Shown piece after piece: positions 7,908-16,485 of a stretch of 64,000 bases of DNA. The notes under the pieces were generated by a model. That model searched no databases. It saw nothing but the letters and a program-made list of their open reading frames with translations, and was not told the DNA's origin. A program made the position numbers and the translations under genes. The stretch spans positions 2,852,001 to 2,916,000 of the forward strand of contig NZ_CP065997.1 of the NCBI RefSeq assembly GCF_016127315.1, given 5' to 3'. This stretch comes from Achromobacter deleyi (GTDB lineage Bacteria; Pseudomonadota; Gammaproteobacteria; Burkholderiales; Burkholderiaceae_B). Positions within the stretch are counted from its first letter, which is position 1. The number at the start of each line of letters is the position of its first letter.

Positions 7908-8510
7908 CTATCTGCCGCGCGGCGCCGGGCAGGGCGCCAGCGGCACCACGTCGGCGGGCGTGCGGCCCGCTTCGGGCCGGGTATCCACCTTCTTGCCGCC
8001 GCGCGCCGCATAGGCCAGCAGCACGGCGCTGCCGGGCTCCAGCCTGGGCGTGTTGGGGCCGCCGTAGGCCACGGTCCAGCCGCGCACCGCCAGCGGCGCC
8101 AGGGTGTATTGCAGCGCCGAGCCGGGCGAGACGTGGGCGACCTTGCCGGCGAACAGTTCCTGCTGCCGGGTCTCGACGCCGTTGACGGACTGGTAGGTGG
8201 CGATGCTGACCAGCGCGGCCGATTCGCCGTGCCGCGCCAGGATGGCGGTTTCGTAGCGGCCGGGGGGAATGGCGCCGAGGCTGACCGTGATGTTGTCCCG
8301 GGCCTGGCCGCCGGCGTCCAGCCGCACGCCGGTGACGTCGGCGCGGGCCAGCGGCGCCGAGCCGGTGTTGCGCACCCGCACGCTGTATTGGCCCGACGTG
8401 CCGGTCAGCGTGCAGACCTCGACGCCGTAGGGCGCCTTGGTGGCATGGGCCGGCGGCGTCGCCAGCAGGGCGGCGGGCAGGATGGCGACGCGGAAAAGGC
8501 GGGACGGCAC
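7908..8510 (-). CDS. exported protein of unknown function
   Basis: The product is 200 residues and starts with GTG, with AGGAG 6 bp upstream. A signal peptide (MPSRLFRVAILPAALLAT, cut near AHA) precedes a domain with beta-rich character (QYSVRVRNTGSAPLARADV, ITVSLGAIPPGRYETAIL). That is reminiscent of CARDB-like or immunoglobulin-like folds. Two cysteines (in EVCTLTG and LAPCPAP) could form a disulfide. It is presumably periplasmic. I recognise no family. Confidence 0.7.
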   Translation of the reverse strand: MPSRLFRVAILPAALLATPPAHATKAPYGVEVCTLTGTSGQYSVRVRNTGSAPLARADVTGVRLDAGGQARDNITVSLGAIPPGRYETAILARHGESAALVSIATYQSVNGVETRQQELFAGKVAHVSPGSALQYTLAPLAVRGWTVAYGGPNTPRLEPGSAVLLAYAARGGKKVDTRPEAGRTPADVVPLAPCPAPRGR

Positions 8511-8562
8511 GGTACGCTCCTGTAAGGAGGCAGCGCGCCGGGACGCCGCGTTGCCTGCCTTA

Positions 8563-8964
8563 TTACACCACTTGGCGGCCGGGGCCGTCGCCCTGCGGGC
8601 GCTTGCCGGCCAGCCAGTGCAGGATCAGCGCCAGCACCAGCAGGGCGGCCATGATGAAGCCCCAGAACAGCCAGCCCAGCACGGCGATCCAGGTGCCCAG
8701 GCTACCGGCGGCGGGCAGGATCTGGTTCAGCCCCTGCACCAGCCAGACCAGGCCGGATTGCAGCGACTGGATCAGGCCGGCGTCGACCCAGGGGGCGGCC
8801 CAGGCGGGCGCGGCCCATTGGGCGGAGCCGATGGCCGTGGCGCCGGGCACTTGCGCCGAGGCGATGGTGGCCAGCACCCAATCGGTCAGTTGCAGCGTCA
8901 GCGCCACCAATCCGGTCCATAGCGCGGCCAGCACGGCGAAACCGAGCCAGATGATCTTTTTCAT
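8563..8964 (-). CDS. small inner-membrane protein of unknown function
   Basis: The product is 133 residues. A membrane segment covers residues 3-34 and a second pair covers about 85-117 (GTWIAVLGWLFWGFIMAALLVLALI), with a basic C-terminal tail. The middle is rich in Trp and Ala. The frame extends upstream, but the MKKIIW start gives a natural membrane anchor with a positive N-terminus. I recognise no family. It lies between an exported-protein gene and the NhaR-like regulator, all on the minus strand. Confidence 0.68.
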   Translation of the reverse strand: MKKIIWLGFAVLAALWTGLVALTLQLTDWVLATIASAQVPGATAIGSAQWAAPAWAAPWVDAGLIQSLQSGLVWLVQGLNQILPAAGSLGTWIAVLGWLFWGFIMAALLVLALILHWLAGKRPQGDGPGRQVV

Positions 8965-9049
8965 TGCGGGGTACTCCGGTGATTCAAGAAAGAAACGCCA
9001 CGATAGAGCGGAAAGCCATTCTGAAAAACCAGCGTCTTTGTGACAAACA

Positions 9050-9943
9050 TTAAGAAAAAACCGAAGTCTTGGCATGCGCCAGGATGCGTTGCACCAGCGG
9101 ATGGTGCTGTCCGCGGCGGTTGCGGATGCCGTAGATCTCCTCGTGCACGCTATCGCAGCGCGCCAGCGGCCGCAGGCCGCGCAGCAGGCCGACGTCGTCG
9201 CCGCCCAGGCGACTGAGCGGGAACACGCCCAGCCCGCGCGCGGCGAACACCGACATCAGCGCGCTGTCCTCGAACTCGCCGACCACGTTGGGCCGCAGGC
9301 CCTGTTCATTGAACCACCGGTCCAGCGTCTGGCGCAGCACCGAATGGCCGGTGGGCAGCAGCACCGGCAGGCGTTCCAGGCAGTGGGGGAAGTCCTGGGT
9401 GTCGGCCTTGCGCACCAGTCGCGCCGGGCCGTACCAGTCCACCGGCGAGGACACCAACCGGTCGCTGGTCAGGCGCAGGTTGGGGTTGGCCGGCGCGCCC
9501 TGGCCGGCCAGCACCAGGTCCAGGTGGTGGCGCGCCAGTTCGCCCAGCAGTTCCTCGACCTCGCCCTCGTGGCAGGTCAGGCGCAGGTCCGGGGTGTCCA
9601 GCACCGGGCCCAGCAGTGCGTGGGCGGCCAGCTTTGAGATGCCGTCCGACAGGCCCACCGACAGCCGGATCACCGGCTTGGTGGCGGCGGCGCGGACCTC
9701 CTGCGGCAATTCCTGGCCGATCTGGAAGATCTCCTCGGCGCGGGCGAAGGCCGCCTGGCCGGCGTCGGTCAGGGCCACGCCGCGGCCGGCCGGGCGCAGC
9801 AACTGGTGGCCCAGGTTCTTTTCCAGTTCGCGCACCTGGGCGCTGATGGTCTGGATGGCCATGTCGAGCCGCTCGGCGGCGCGCGAGAAGCCGCCTTCCT
9901 TGGCGACCATCCAGAAGTAGTACAGGTGGCGGTAATTGAGCAT
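9050..9943 (-). CDS. LysR-family regulator, NhaR-like
   Basis: The product is 297 residues. The start MLNYRHLYYFWMVAKEGG and helix-turn-helix (residues 1-60, AIQTISAQVRELEKNLG) match NhaR, the activator of the E. coli sodium/proton antiporter gene nhaA. Further similarity runs through LTCHEGEVEELL, WFNEQGL and VGEFEDSALM. NhaR proteins respond to sodium and high pH. Here the divergent neighbour is not an antiporter but a TerC/Alx membrane protein, and Alx is itself linked to alkaline stress in E. coli. It may therefore control that gene across the 107-bp gap; this is inference. Confidence 0.85.
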   Translation of the reverse strand: MLNYRHLYYFWMVAKEGGFSRAAERLDMAIQTISAQVRELEKNLGHQLLRPAGRGVALTDAGQAAFARAEEIFQIGQELPQEVRAAATKPVIRLSVGLSDGISKLAAHALLGPVLDTPDLRLTCHEGEVEELLGELARHHLDLVLAGQGAPANPNLRLTSDRLVSSPVDWYGPARLVRKADTQDFPHCLERLPVLLPTGHSVLRQTLDRWFNEQGLRPNVVGEFEDSALMSVFAARGLGVFPLSRLGGDDVGLLRGLRPLARCDSVHEEIYGIRNRRGQHHPLVQRILAHAKTSVFS

Positions 9944-10050
9944 GGCGATATTCACTTCGGTTTTTTCGAACCATAACTCACTTTCAGGCTGATTTCTCCA
10001 TCGGCCCGGGATCCGGATCATGAGGGCCTTCATACATAAGCGGGAACATC

Positions 10051-11049
10051 ATGGAAGCCTTGCTCTCATTTCTACAAGCCGACTTCGCCGGCACGCCGGC
10101 CTGGAGCTGGCTGCTGTTCATCGGCATCGTCATCTCCCTGCTGGTCTTCGACCTGGGCGTGCTGCACAAGGAAGACCGCGAGATCGGCGTGCGCGAAAGC
10201 CTGCTGCTGTCGGCCGGCTACATCAGCGCGGCCCTGATGTTCGGCGGCTGGGTCTGGTGGCAGATGGGCCCGGCCAGCGGCATGGCCTATTACACGGGCT
10301 TCCTGATCGAGAAATCGCTGTCGCTGGACAACGTCTTCGTGATCGCGCTGATCTTCAGTTTCTTTGCCATCCCGCGCCAGTTCCAGCACCGCGTGCTGTT
10401 CTGGGGCATCCTGGGGGTGATCGTGCTGCGCGCCATCATGATCGGCCTGGGCGCCGCGCTGGTCAGCAACTTCGGCTGGTTGATGTACCTGTTCGGCGCG
10501 TTCCTGGTGTTCACCGGCATCAAGATGTGGATGATCGCCGACCAGGAGCCGGACATCGCCACCAACCCGATCCTGAAGTTCCTGAAGCGCCGCATGCGCG
10601 TCACGGAAGGCCTGCGCGGCAACGCCTTCTGGGTGCGCGAGCCGGACGCGGCCACGGGCAAGACGGTGCGCTGGGCCACGCCGCTGTTCCTGGCCCTGGT
10701 ATTGATCGAGTTCGTGGACCTGCTGTTCGCGGTGGACTCGGTGCCGGCGATCTTCGCCATCACCACCGACCCGTTCATCGTGTACACCAGCAACATCTTC
10801 GCGATCCTGGGCCTGCGTGCGCTGTACTTCGCGCTGGCGGCGATGATCCACCGCTTTCACTACCTGAAGTACGCGCTGTCGCTGGTGCTGGTGTTCATTG
10901 GCACGAAGATCTTCCTGGTCGGCTTCGTCGGCAAGATTCCCGCCGTGGTGTCGCTGTCGGTGACCTTCGGCCTGATCGGTGGCGGCGTGCTGTTCTCGCT
11001 GTGGAAAACCCGCTCGGGTGCGCCGCAGCCTGAGCTGAAGACGGAGTAA
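10051..11049 (+). CDS. TerC/Alx-family integral membrane protein
   Basis: The product is 332 residues with eight or nine membrane segments. It matches E. coli Alx/TerC proteins at GFLIEKSLSLDNVFV, the acidic motif typical of the family, and at EFVDLLFAVDSVPAIFA, FGAFLVFTGIKM and SNIFAILGLRALYF. The family is tied to manganese export, alkaline pH and tellurite resistance. I looked for a yybP-ykoY manganese riboswitch upstream, as precedes alx in E. coli, and saw none. A strong terminator follows 21 bp after the stop. The divergent NhaR-like gene is the likely regulator. Confidence 0.88.
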   Translation: MEALLSFLQADFAGTPAWSWLLFIGIVISLLVFDLGVLHKEDREIGVRESLLLSAGYISAALMFGGWVWWQMGPASGMAYYTGFLIEKSLSLDNVFVIALIFSFFAIPRQFQHRVLFWGILGVIVLRAIMIGLGAALVSNFGWLMYLFGAFLVFTGIKMWMIADQEPDIATNPILKFLKRRMRVTEGLRGNAFWVREPDAATGKTVRWATPLFLALVLIEFVDLLFAVDSVPAIFAITTDPFIVYTSNIFAILGLRALYFALAAMIHRFHYLKYALSLVLVFIGTKIFLVGFVGKIPAVVSLSVTFGLIGGGVLFSLWKTRSGAPQPELKTE

Positions 11050-11070
11050 GCGCGTCCGGCGCTTATCGAG

Positions 11071-11097
11071 GGGCCCGCCGATGGCGGGCCCTTTTTT
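11071..11097 (+). terminator. intrinsic terminator after the TerC/Alx gene
   Basis: A perfect 9-bp stem, GGGCCCGCC (11071-11079) with GGCGGGCCC (11083-11091), closes a 3-base loop and is followed by six T residues. It is the clearest rho-independent terminator in the window. The minus-strand hydrolase gene ends within its T-tract. Confidence 0.93.
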
Positions 11098-11801
11098 CAT
11101 CGCCGGGCCGCCTCGAGCGTGCGCAGGAAGTCGGTGATGGCCTCGGCGGCGGCCCTGGGCGCGGCCTGCAGCAGGCAATGCGGCGCGTCGATGTCGACGA
11201 TGCGGGCCTGAGGCGCCAGCCGCGCGACCAGCGCGGCGGCGGCGGGCGGCACGACGCGGTCGTGGCGCGCCTGCAGGTACAGCAGCGGCATGCGCACGCC
11301 GGCGAATGCCGCGGTCTGGTCGGCGCCCATCACGGCCTTGAGGCGGGCCCGCATGACGGTGGGCGCCACCCGCGCGACGGCCTGGTCCAGCGCGGCGCGC
11401 AGCGCCGGAGTGCCATGGGCGCCCAGCAACAAGTGGTGCAGGACCGCGCGCGGCAGCAGCGTGACCGGCAGCCAGCTGGCCAGCGGGCGCGCCACGCCCA
11501 GGCGGGGATGGGGCGCGCGGACGAACGAGGCGCACAGGATCAGGCCGCGCAGGTTCGGCGGCGGCGCGGCGGCGATGGCGGCGCCCAACGGTCCGGAGAA
11601 TGATTCGGCCAGCAGCACGAACGGCGTCTGCGCGGGCAGGGCCTGGCGCACGCGCTGTTCCAGCGCGGGGTAATCGAGCGGCTCGCGGGCGGGATAGCGC
11701 AGCACCACGGGCGGCGGCGCGGCGGGGAGCGCGGACAGCAGCGGATCAAACAGATCGCCGGTGCCGTCCATGCCGGGCAACAGGACCAGTTGAAGGGGCA
11801 T
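11097..11801 (-). CDS. alpha/beta hydrolase
   Basis: The product is 234 residues from the MPLQLVLLPG start; a start 11 codons upstream is possible. It shows the fold's oxyanion region in LVLLPGMDGTG and a nucleophile-elbow serine in AESFSGPLG (about residue 70). A likely acid lies in LQARHDRVVP and a histidine in DAPHCLLQ near the C-terminus. It is a cytoplasmic esterase or thioesterase-like hydrolase of unknown substrate. It is divergent from tam and ends in the terminator of the convergent Alx gene. Confidence 0.78.
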   Translation of the reverse strand: MPLQLVLLPGMDGTGDLFDPLLSALPAAPPPVVLRYPAREPLDYPALEQRVRQALPAQTPFVLLAESFSGPLGAAIAAAPPPNLRGLILCASFVRAPHPRLGVARPLASWLPVTLLPRAVLHHLLLGAHGTPALRAALDQAVARVAPTVMRARLKAVMGADQTAAFAGVRMPLLYLQARHDRVVPPAAAALVARLAPQARIVDIDAPHCLLQAAPRAAAEAITDFLRTLEAARR

Positions 11802-11951
11802 GCGCGAGGTTCCGATTGGGGGGGATAGCCGCATTCTGACAGGGTGCCGGCATATCCACTGAATATGAATATGTAGCCCTATATATATTTGTCATATGGA
11901 ATGACGCGGCGTAGAGTGCGGAACGTACCCAGACCCACGCAAGGAGCCGCC

Positions 11952-12719
11952 ATGACCTGGTCCGCCAAACAGTATTCCGCCTTTGAAAACGAACGCACCC
12001 GTCCGGTGCGTGATCTGGTCGCGGCGCTGCCCAACGAGACGGTCGCGACCGCCGTCGACCTCGGGTGCGGCCCCGGCAACTCCACCGAGGTGCTGGCCAG
12101 CCGCTATCCCCAGGCCGAGGTGACCGGCATGGACAGCTCGGACGACATGGTGGTGGCGGCGCGCAAGCGCCTGCCGTCGATCGCGTTCGAGCTGGCCGAT
12201 ATCGAGACCTGGAATCCGCCGCGCCAGTACGACGTGATCCTGGCCAACGCCGCGCTGCAATGGGTGCCCGACCACGCGACCCTGTATCCGCGCCTGGTGG
12301 GTAAGCTGGCCCCGGGCGGCAGCCTGGCGGTGCAGACGCCGGACAACCTGGAAGAGCCGGCCCACAAGCTGGCGCGCCAGGTCGCCGCGGATGGCCCCTG
12401 GGCCGCCAGGATCGGCGACGTCAAGCATCCGCCGCGCCACAGCGCCGCCTGGTACTACGAACTGCTCAAGCCGCACTGCGATCGCCTGGATGTGTGGCGC
12501 ACCACCTACCTGCACCCGCTGGCGGGCGCGCAGGCGGTGGTGGAGTGGTTCAAGGGCACGGCCCTGCGCCCCTACCTGAACAAGCTGGATGCCGGCGAGC
12601 AGGCGGCGTTCCTGGCGCGTTACCAGGAAGAGATCGCGCGCGCCTATCCGGCGCTGGCGGACGGCACGGTGCTGCTGCCGTTCCCGCGCCTGTTCCTGGT
12701 GGCGGGGCCGAAGGGCTGA
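11952..12719 (+). CDS. tam: trans-aconitate 2-methyltransferase
   Basis: The product is 255 residues. The SAM-binding motif is VDLGCGPGNSTEVLASRYP (about residues 35-53), followed by GMDSSDDM, NAALQWVPDH and APGGSLAVQTPDN. These, with the MTWSAKQYSAFENERTRP start, are characteristic of Tam. The enzyme methylates trans-aconitate, a spontaneous by-product that inhibits aconitase. AAGGAG lies 6 bp before the ATG. An aconitase gene occurs 26 kb away in this window; no direct linkage is implied. Confidence 0.9.
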   Translation: MTWSAKQYSAFENERTRPVRDLVAALPNETVATAVDLGCGPGNSTEVLASRYPQAEVTGMDSSDDMVVAARKRLPSIAFELADIETWNPPRQYDVILANAALQWVPDHATLYPRLVGKLAPGGSLAVQTPDNLEEPAHKLARQVAADGPWAARIGDVKHPPRHSAAWYYELLKPHCDRLDVWRTTYLHPLAGAQAVVEWFKGTALRPYLNKLDAGEQAAFLARYQEEIARAYPALADGTVLLPFPRLFLVAGPKG

Positions 12720-12731
12720 GGCCCGCATGCC

Positions 12732-13535
12732 TCAGGCGCCGTCGAGGCCGCCGGCCTTGTCGGCGAAATAGCGCGCCGGCGTCTGCCCCAGCGTCTTGCG
12801 GAACATGGTGATGAAGGCGCTGACCGATTCATAGCCCAGGTCTTCGGCGGTGCGCTGCACCGACACGCCCGACGACAGGCGCTGCAGCGCCATCACGATG
12901 TGCATCTGCTGGCGCCAGCGGCCGAAGCTCATGCCGACCTCCTGCCGCACCAGGCGCGCCAGCGTGCGCTCGCTCATGGCCAGGCGCCTGCCCCACTCGG
13001 CCACCGTGCTGCGGTCGGCCGGATCGGCGTGCAGGGCCGTGGCGATCTCGCGCAGGCGCGGGTGTTCCGACAGCGGCAGGTGCAACTGCTCGGTCGGCAT
13101 CTGCGCCAGTTGCTCGACCAGCACGTCGGCCAGCCTGCGGTTGCCCGGATCGGCGGTGGCGGCCGGCGACAGGTCGGCCAGGTGGACCATCAACTCGCGC
13201 ACCAGCGGCGTGATCGCCAGCGTGCAGCATTGGCGCGGCAGGCCGGGGGTATCCGGCGGCACGAACAGGAAGCAGACCCGGCCATTGTCGGTGACCCGGT
13301 TGCTGTGCGGGGTGCCGCCCGGGATCCAGACGCCGTAGCGCGGCGGCACCATCCACAGGCCCTGCGGCACCGTGCTGGTCACGGCGCCCTGCAGTGACAG
13401 CACCAGCTGGCCCATGCGGTGGCGGTGGGTGGGGGATTCGTGGCTGTTCCGGGCCGCATCCACGCGCATGGCGTAGGTCCATTGCGCGGGCATGTCGGGA
13501 TCGAAATAGGGGCTGTGGGCTTCCGGCGGATACAT
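12732..13535 (-). CDS. AraC-family regulator, NimR-like
   Basis: The product is 267 residues. An N-terminal cupin-like sensor (MGQLVLSLQGAV, VPPRYGVWIPGGTPH) precedes a C-terminal AraC DNA-binding domain from about residue 165 (MSERTLARLVRQEVGMSFG, then ED LGYESVSAFITMFRK). The layout and the short ligand domain match NimR (YeaM), which represses the exporter gene nimT in E. coli. Here too a NimT-like gene is divergent across 95 bp. Autorepression and control of that gene are likely by analogy. Confidence 0.85.
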   Translation of the reverse strand: MYPPEAHSPYFDPDMPAQWTYAMRVDAARNSHESPTHRHRMGQLVLSLQGAVTSTVPQGLWMVPPRYGVWIPGGTPHSNRVTDNGRVCFLFVPPDTPGLPRQCCTLAITPLVRELMVHLADLSPAATADPGNRRLADVLVEQLAQMPTEQLHLPLSEHPRLREIATALHADPADRSTVAEWGRRLAMSERTLARLVRQEVGMSFGRWRQQMHIVMALQRLSSGVSVQRTAEDLGYESVSAFITMFRKTLGQTPARYFADKAGGLDGA

Positions 13536-13552
13536 GGGGCGGACGTGGCGGG

Positions 13553-13569
13553 ATCCTGGTTGGCAGGAT
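13553..13569. promoter_or_regulatory. inverted repeat between the NimR-like and NimT-like genes (candidate operator)
   Basis: ATCCTG at 13553-13558 and CAGGAT at 13564-13569 form a perfect 6-bp inverted repeat with a 5-bp spacer. It lies in the shared promoter region of the divergent pair, where NimR-type regulators bind. No protein-binding evidence is available. Confidence 0.4.
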
Positions 13570-13630
13570 TTAGGGATATTCTGTCATTATCTCGAAATTC
13601 AGCAGCCATGGCATTGCCTAAGCTGTCGTC

Positions 13631-14854
13631 ATGAATCCTTCCCAGCCTTCCCCCGCTTCCCAACGCCCCGTCCTGCTGATCGTGGGCATCCTCTTCATTG
13701 CCATGGCGCTGCGCGCGCCCGTCACGGGCGTGCCGCCGCTGGTCGGGCTGATCCGCGAACAGCTCGGCCTGTCGAACACCGCCGCCGGCATGCTGATCAC
13801 GCTGCCGTTGCTGGCGTTCGCCGTGGTGTCGCTGGTGTCCGCCGGCATGGCGCGCCGCCATGGCCTGGAACGCAGCCTGTTCTTCGCGTTGCTGCTGATC
13901 GGCGGCGGCATCGTGCTGCGCAGCCAGGGCCAGGCCTGGGCGCTGTATGTCGGCACCGCGGTCATCGGCTCGGGCATCGCCATCGGCAACGTGCTGCTGC
14001 CCAGCCTGCTCAAGCGCGACTTCCCGCAACGGGTGGCCGGGCTGACCTCGGCCTATGTGCTGACCATGAGCATCGCGGCCGGCGCCGCCTCGGCGCTGGC
14101 GGTGCCGCTGGCCAGCCTGGCCGGCGGCGACTGGCGCATCTCGACGCTGTGCATGCTGGTGATTCCGCTGGCCGGCGCGTTGCTGTGGCTGCCGCAACTG
14201 GCCAACCACACGCCGCCGGCGTCGTCGACCGCGCACGCGCCGCATGGCGGCCGCCTGTGGCATTCGCCGCTGGCCTGGCAGGTCACGTTGTACCTGGGCA
14301 TCAATTCGTTCGTGTTCTACGTGGGGGTGAGCTGGTTGCCGGCGATCCTGCGCGACGCCGGCTACTCGGCCGAGCGCGCCGGCTCGCTGCATGGCCTGCT
14401 GCAACTGATGTCGGCCGGGCCGGCGCTGTTCCTGGCGCCGGTGGTGCGCCGCATGAAGGACCAGCGCGCCGCGGCGTTCTGCTCGGCGGCGGCCTCGCTG
14501 GTGGCGTTCACGGGCCTGATCGTGGCGCCGGGCTGGGCCACGCTGTGGATCGTGCTGCTCGGCCTGGGCACCGGCGGCGGCATCATCCTGGGCCTGATGT
14601 TCGTGGGCCTGCGCGCCAGCCATGCGCAGCAGGCGGCCGCGCTGTCGGGCATGGCGCAATGCATCGGCTATCTGTTCGCGGCCAGCGGCCCGACGCTGGT
14701 CGGCGCCCTGCATGACCGCCTGGGCGGCTGGTCGGTGGCGCTGGGCCTGTGCGCCGGGCTGTGCGTGGCGATGGCGGGCTGCGGCCTGCTGGCGGGCCGC
14801 AATATCCAGGTCGGCCAGTTCCACCCGCGCGTGGCCGAGCCGCCGCGACGCTAG
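13631..14854 (+). CDS. MFS exporter, CynX/NimT family
   Basis: The product is 407 residues with about twelve membrane helices. The first helix motif, ALRAPVTGVPPLVGLIR, is typical of CynX/NimT transporters, whose relatives export 2-nitroimidazole or transport cyanate. SAGMARRHGLER marks the loop between helices 2 and 3. It is divergent from a NimR-like AraC gene, as in E. coli nimR-nimT. Export of a toxic heteroaromatic is the best guess; the substrate is not shown by sequence. Confidence 0.88.
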   Translation: MNPSQPSPASQRPVLLIVGILFIAMALRAPVTGVPPLVGLIREQLGLSNTAAGMLITLPLLAFAVVSLVSAGMARRHGLERSLFFALLLIGGGIVLRSQGQAWALYVGTAVIGSGIAIGNVLLPSLLKRDFPQRVAGLTSAYVLTMSIAAGAASALAVPLASLAGGDWRISTLCMLVIPLAGALLWLPQLANHTPPASSTAHAPHGGRLWHSPLAWQVTLYLGINSFVFYVGVSWLPAILRDAGYSAERAGSLHGLLQLMSAGPALFLAPVVRRMKDQRAAAFCSAAASLVAFTGLIVAPGWATLWIVLLGLGTGGGIILGLMFVGLRASHAQQAAALSGMAQCIGYLFAASGPTLVGALHDRLGGWSVALGLCAGLCVAMAGCGLLAGRNIQVGQFHPRVAEPPRR

Positions 14855-14873
14855 GCAACCGAGGCGGCCCGTC

Positions 14874-15212
14874 TCAGGGCTGCCCGGCCTGGCTGCGCCA
14901 CAGGCGCACCAGCGTGTCGGGGGCCTGCGCCTCGGGCACATCGAACGCGAGGCTGGCGCTGTCGCCGCTGGCCGGATCGCGAAACACCACTTCCACATGG
15001 AAATAGCGCTGGTCGCCGCCTTGCGCGGCGCAGTCCGGCGTCGCCAGCGGCGCCGTGCGGCGCAGGGCGTCGCCGACTTCCTGGCGCAGGTCCGGCGGGC
15101 AATCGGTCAGGTCGATGCTGCGGGTGCGCGCCAGGCCGGGCAGGTACGCCAGCCCGCCTTCGCGCGTCAGGCTGACGCGCAGCGTGAGTTCGAGCGGCGG
15201 CAGCGCGATCAT
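14874..15212 (-). CDS. emfourin-type M4 protease inhibitor
   Basis: The product is 112 residues with no signal peptide. It contains LTREGGLAYLPGLARTRSI, an IDLTDCPPD motif and a C-terminal part with conserved Leu and Phe. Its start overlaps the stop of the protealysin-like protease gene by 4 bp (ATGA), so the two are translationally coupled. In Serratia proteamaculans the protealysin gene is followed by the inhibitor emfourin, a small protein of the same size that binds the mature protease. I assign it mainly from size, position and general likeness; exact residues that contact the enzyme cannot be checked here. Confidence 0.78.
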   Translation of the reverse strand: MIALPPLELTLRVSLTREGGLAYLPGLARTRSIDLTDCPPDLRQEVGDALRRTAPLATPDCAAQGGDQRYFHVEVVFRDPASGDSASLAFDVPEAQAPDTLVRLWRSQAGQP

Positions 15213-16273
15213 GGCTGTATGCCCACCGCCGCCCAGGCGCCGGCCACGGCCTTGTGCGCGGCATCGCCGCGTACGCTGCGCGCCACGTCGAGCGTCAGGC
15301 GCGCGAAGGCGGCGAAGTCGGCGTCGTGGCGCAGGCGCTTGTCGCGCAGCGTGTCGTACCAGATGCGCCCGGCCACTTCCCAGGCCGGGCCGTCGAGCGC
15401 CGTGGCGGCCAGATAAAAGGCGCGGTTGGGGATGCCGGAGTTGATGTGCACGCCGCCGTTGTCCTGCGGCGTATCGACATAGGCGCTCATGTGTGCCGGC
15501 TGCGGATCCTTGCCCAGCACCGGGTCGTCATAGGCGCTGCCCGGCTCGGCCATCGAGCGCAGCGCGCGCGCCTTGACCTTGGGCAGGAACAGGCCCTGGC
15601 CCACCAGCCAGTCGGCCTCGCGCGCGTTCTGGCCCAGCGCATACTGCTTGACCAGCGCGCCGAAGACGTCGCACAGCGATTCGTTCAGCGCGCCCGACTG
15701 GCCCTGGTAGGCCAGCGCCGCCTCGCTGTCGATGACGCCGTGGGTCAGTTCATGGCCGATGATGTCGACCGCCACGGTGAAGCGGTTGAAGATCTCGCCG
15801 TCGCCATCGCCGAACACCATCTGCGCGCCGTTCCAGAAGGCGTTGTCGTAGTCTTCGCCGTAGTGCACGCTGCCCACCAGGGGCAGGCCCGCGCCGTCGA
15901 TCGAGTCGCGCTGGTAGATGTCGTGGAACAGCTTGTAGGTGGCGCCCAGGTGCGCATAGGCCTCATCGACCGCGGCGTCGCCGCTGGCCTTGGCGTCTTC
16001 GGCGCGCACCAGCTTGCCGGGCAGGGTGGTGGTGTTGCCGGCGTCGTGTACCGCGCGTTGCGGCGTGCCGGCCTGACCCTGCGGGCGCGGCGGCGCCACC
16101 TGCGCGCGCGGCGGCTGCGCCGCCATTTCACGCAAGCCGCGCTGCTGCTGGTCGATGATGAGGGTCTTGACCGCCGGCATGCTGACCCGCGCGTCGGCGT
16201 GCTGCGCCAGGCGGTCCAGGACGTAGGGCGGAACCACGCCGATCAGGGGCGTGGACGCGGAAGGGCGTGGCAT
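15209..16273 (-). CDS. protealysin-like M4 zinc metalloprotease
   Basis: The product is 354 residues and lacks a signal peptide. A short propeptide has the protealysin-type motif (IGVVPPYVLDRLA, residues 11-23). The catalytic domain carries HELTH at 174-178 (zinc ligands and general base), the third ligand Glu198 in NESLCDVFG, and catalytic His276 in GGVHINSG. The usual NExxSD is NESLCD here, with Cys in place of Ser. I chose MPRP over a start 8 codons upstream because GGAG precedes it. Such proteases act in the cytoplasm or after release and are held in check by the inhibitor encoded next door. Confidence 0.92.
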   Translation of the reverse strand: MPRPSASTPLIGVVPPYVLDRLAQHADARVSMPAVKTLIIDQQQRGLREMAAQPPRAQVAPPRPQGQAGTPQRAVHDAGNTTTLPGKLVRAEDAKASGDAAVDEAYAHLGATYKLFHDIYQRDSIDGAGLPLVGSVHYGEDYDNAFWNGAQMVFGDGDGEIFNRFTVAVDIIGHELTHGVIDSEAALAYQGQSGALNESLCDVFGALVKQYALGQNAREADWLVGQGLFLPKVKARALRSMAEPGSAYDDPVLGKDPQPAHMSAYVDTPQDNGGVHINSGIPNRAFYLAATALDGPAWEVAGRIWYDTLRDKRLRHDADFAAFARLTLDVARSVRGDAAHKAVAGAWAAVGIQP

Positions 16274-16485
16274 TGTCGGTCTCCATCCGAAGGACATTGC
16301 GGACGCGGCGCGCGGGCCGTACCCGGAGGCAGGCTTTACGGTAGCAGATGGGCCCTGCGCGGGGGCGTAACAGTGTGCGGCGTGATGCTAGGAACGATAA
16401 GCGTGCGCCGGCGCCTCGACGCCCGCGGCCTGATCCGTTATCTTCAGCGCGTTCCGCCACTGCCGCTTTCATTTCGAGACACTGC

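Noticed and set aside
9944-10050. yybP-ykoY manganese riboswitch expected before an alx gene
   Set aside because: The gap is only 107 bp and I could not find the conserved loop sequences or stems of that riboswitch.
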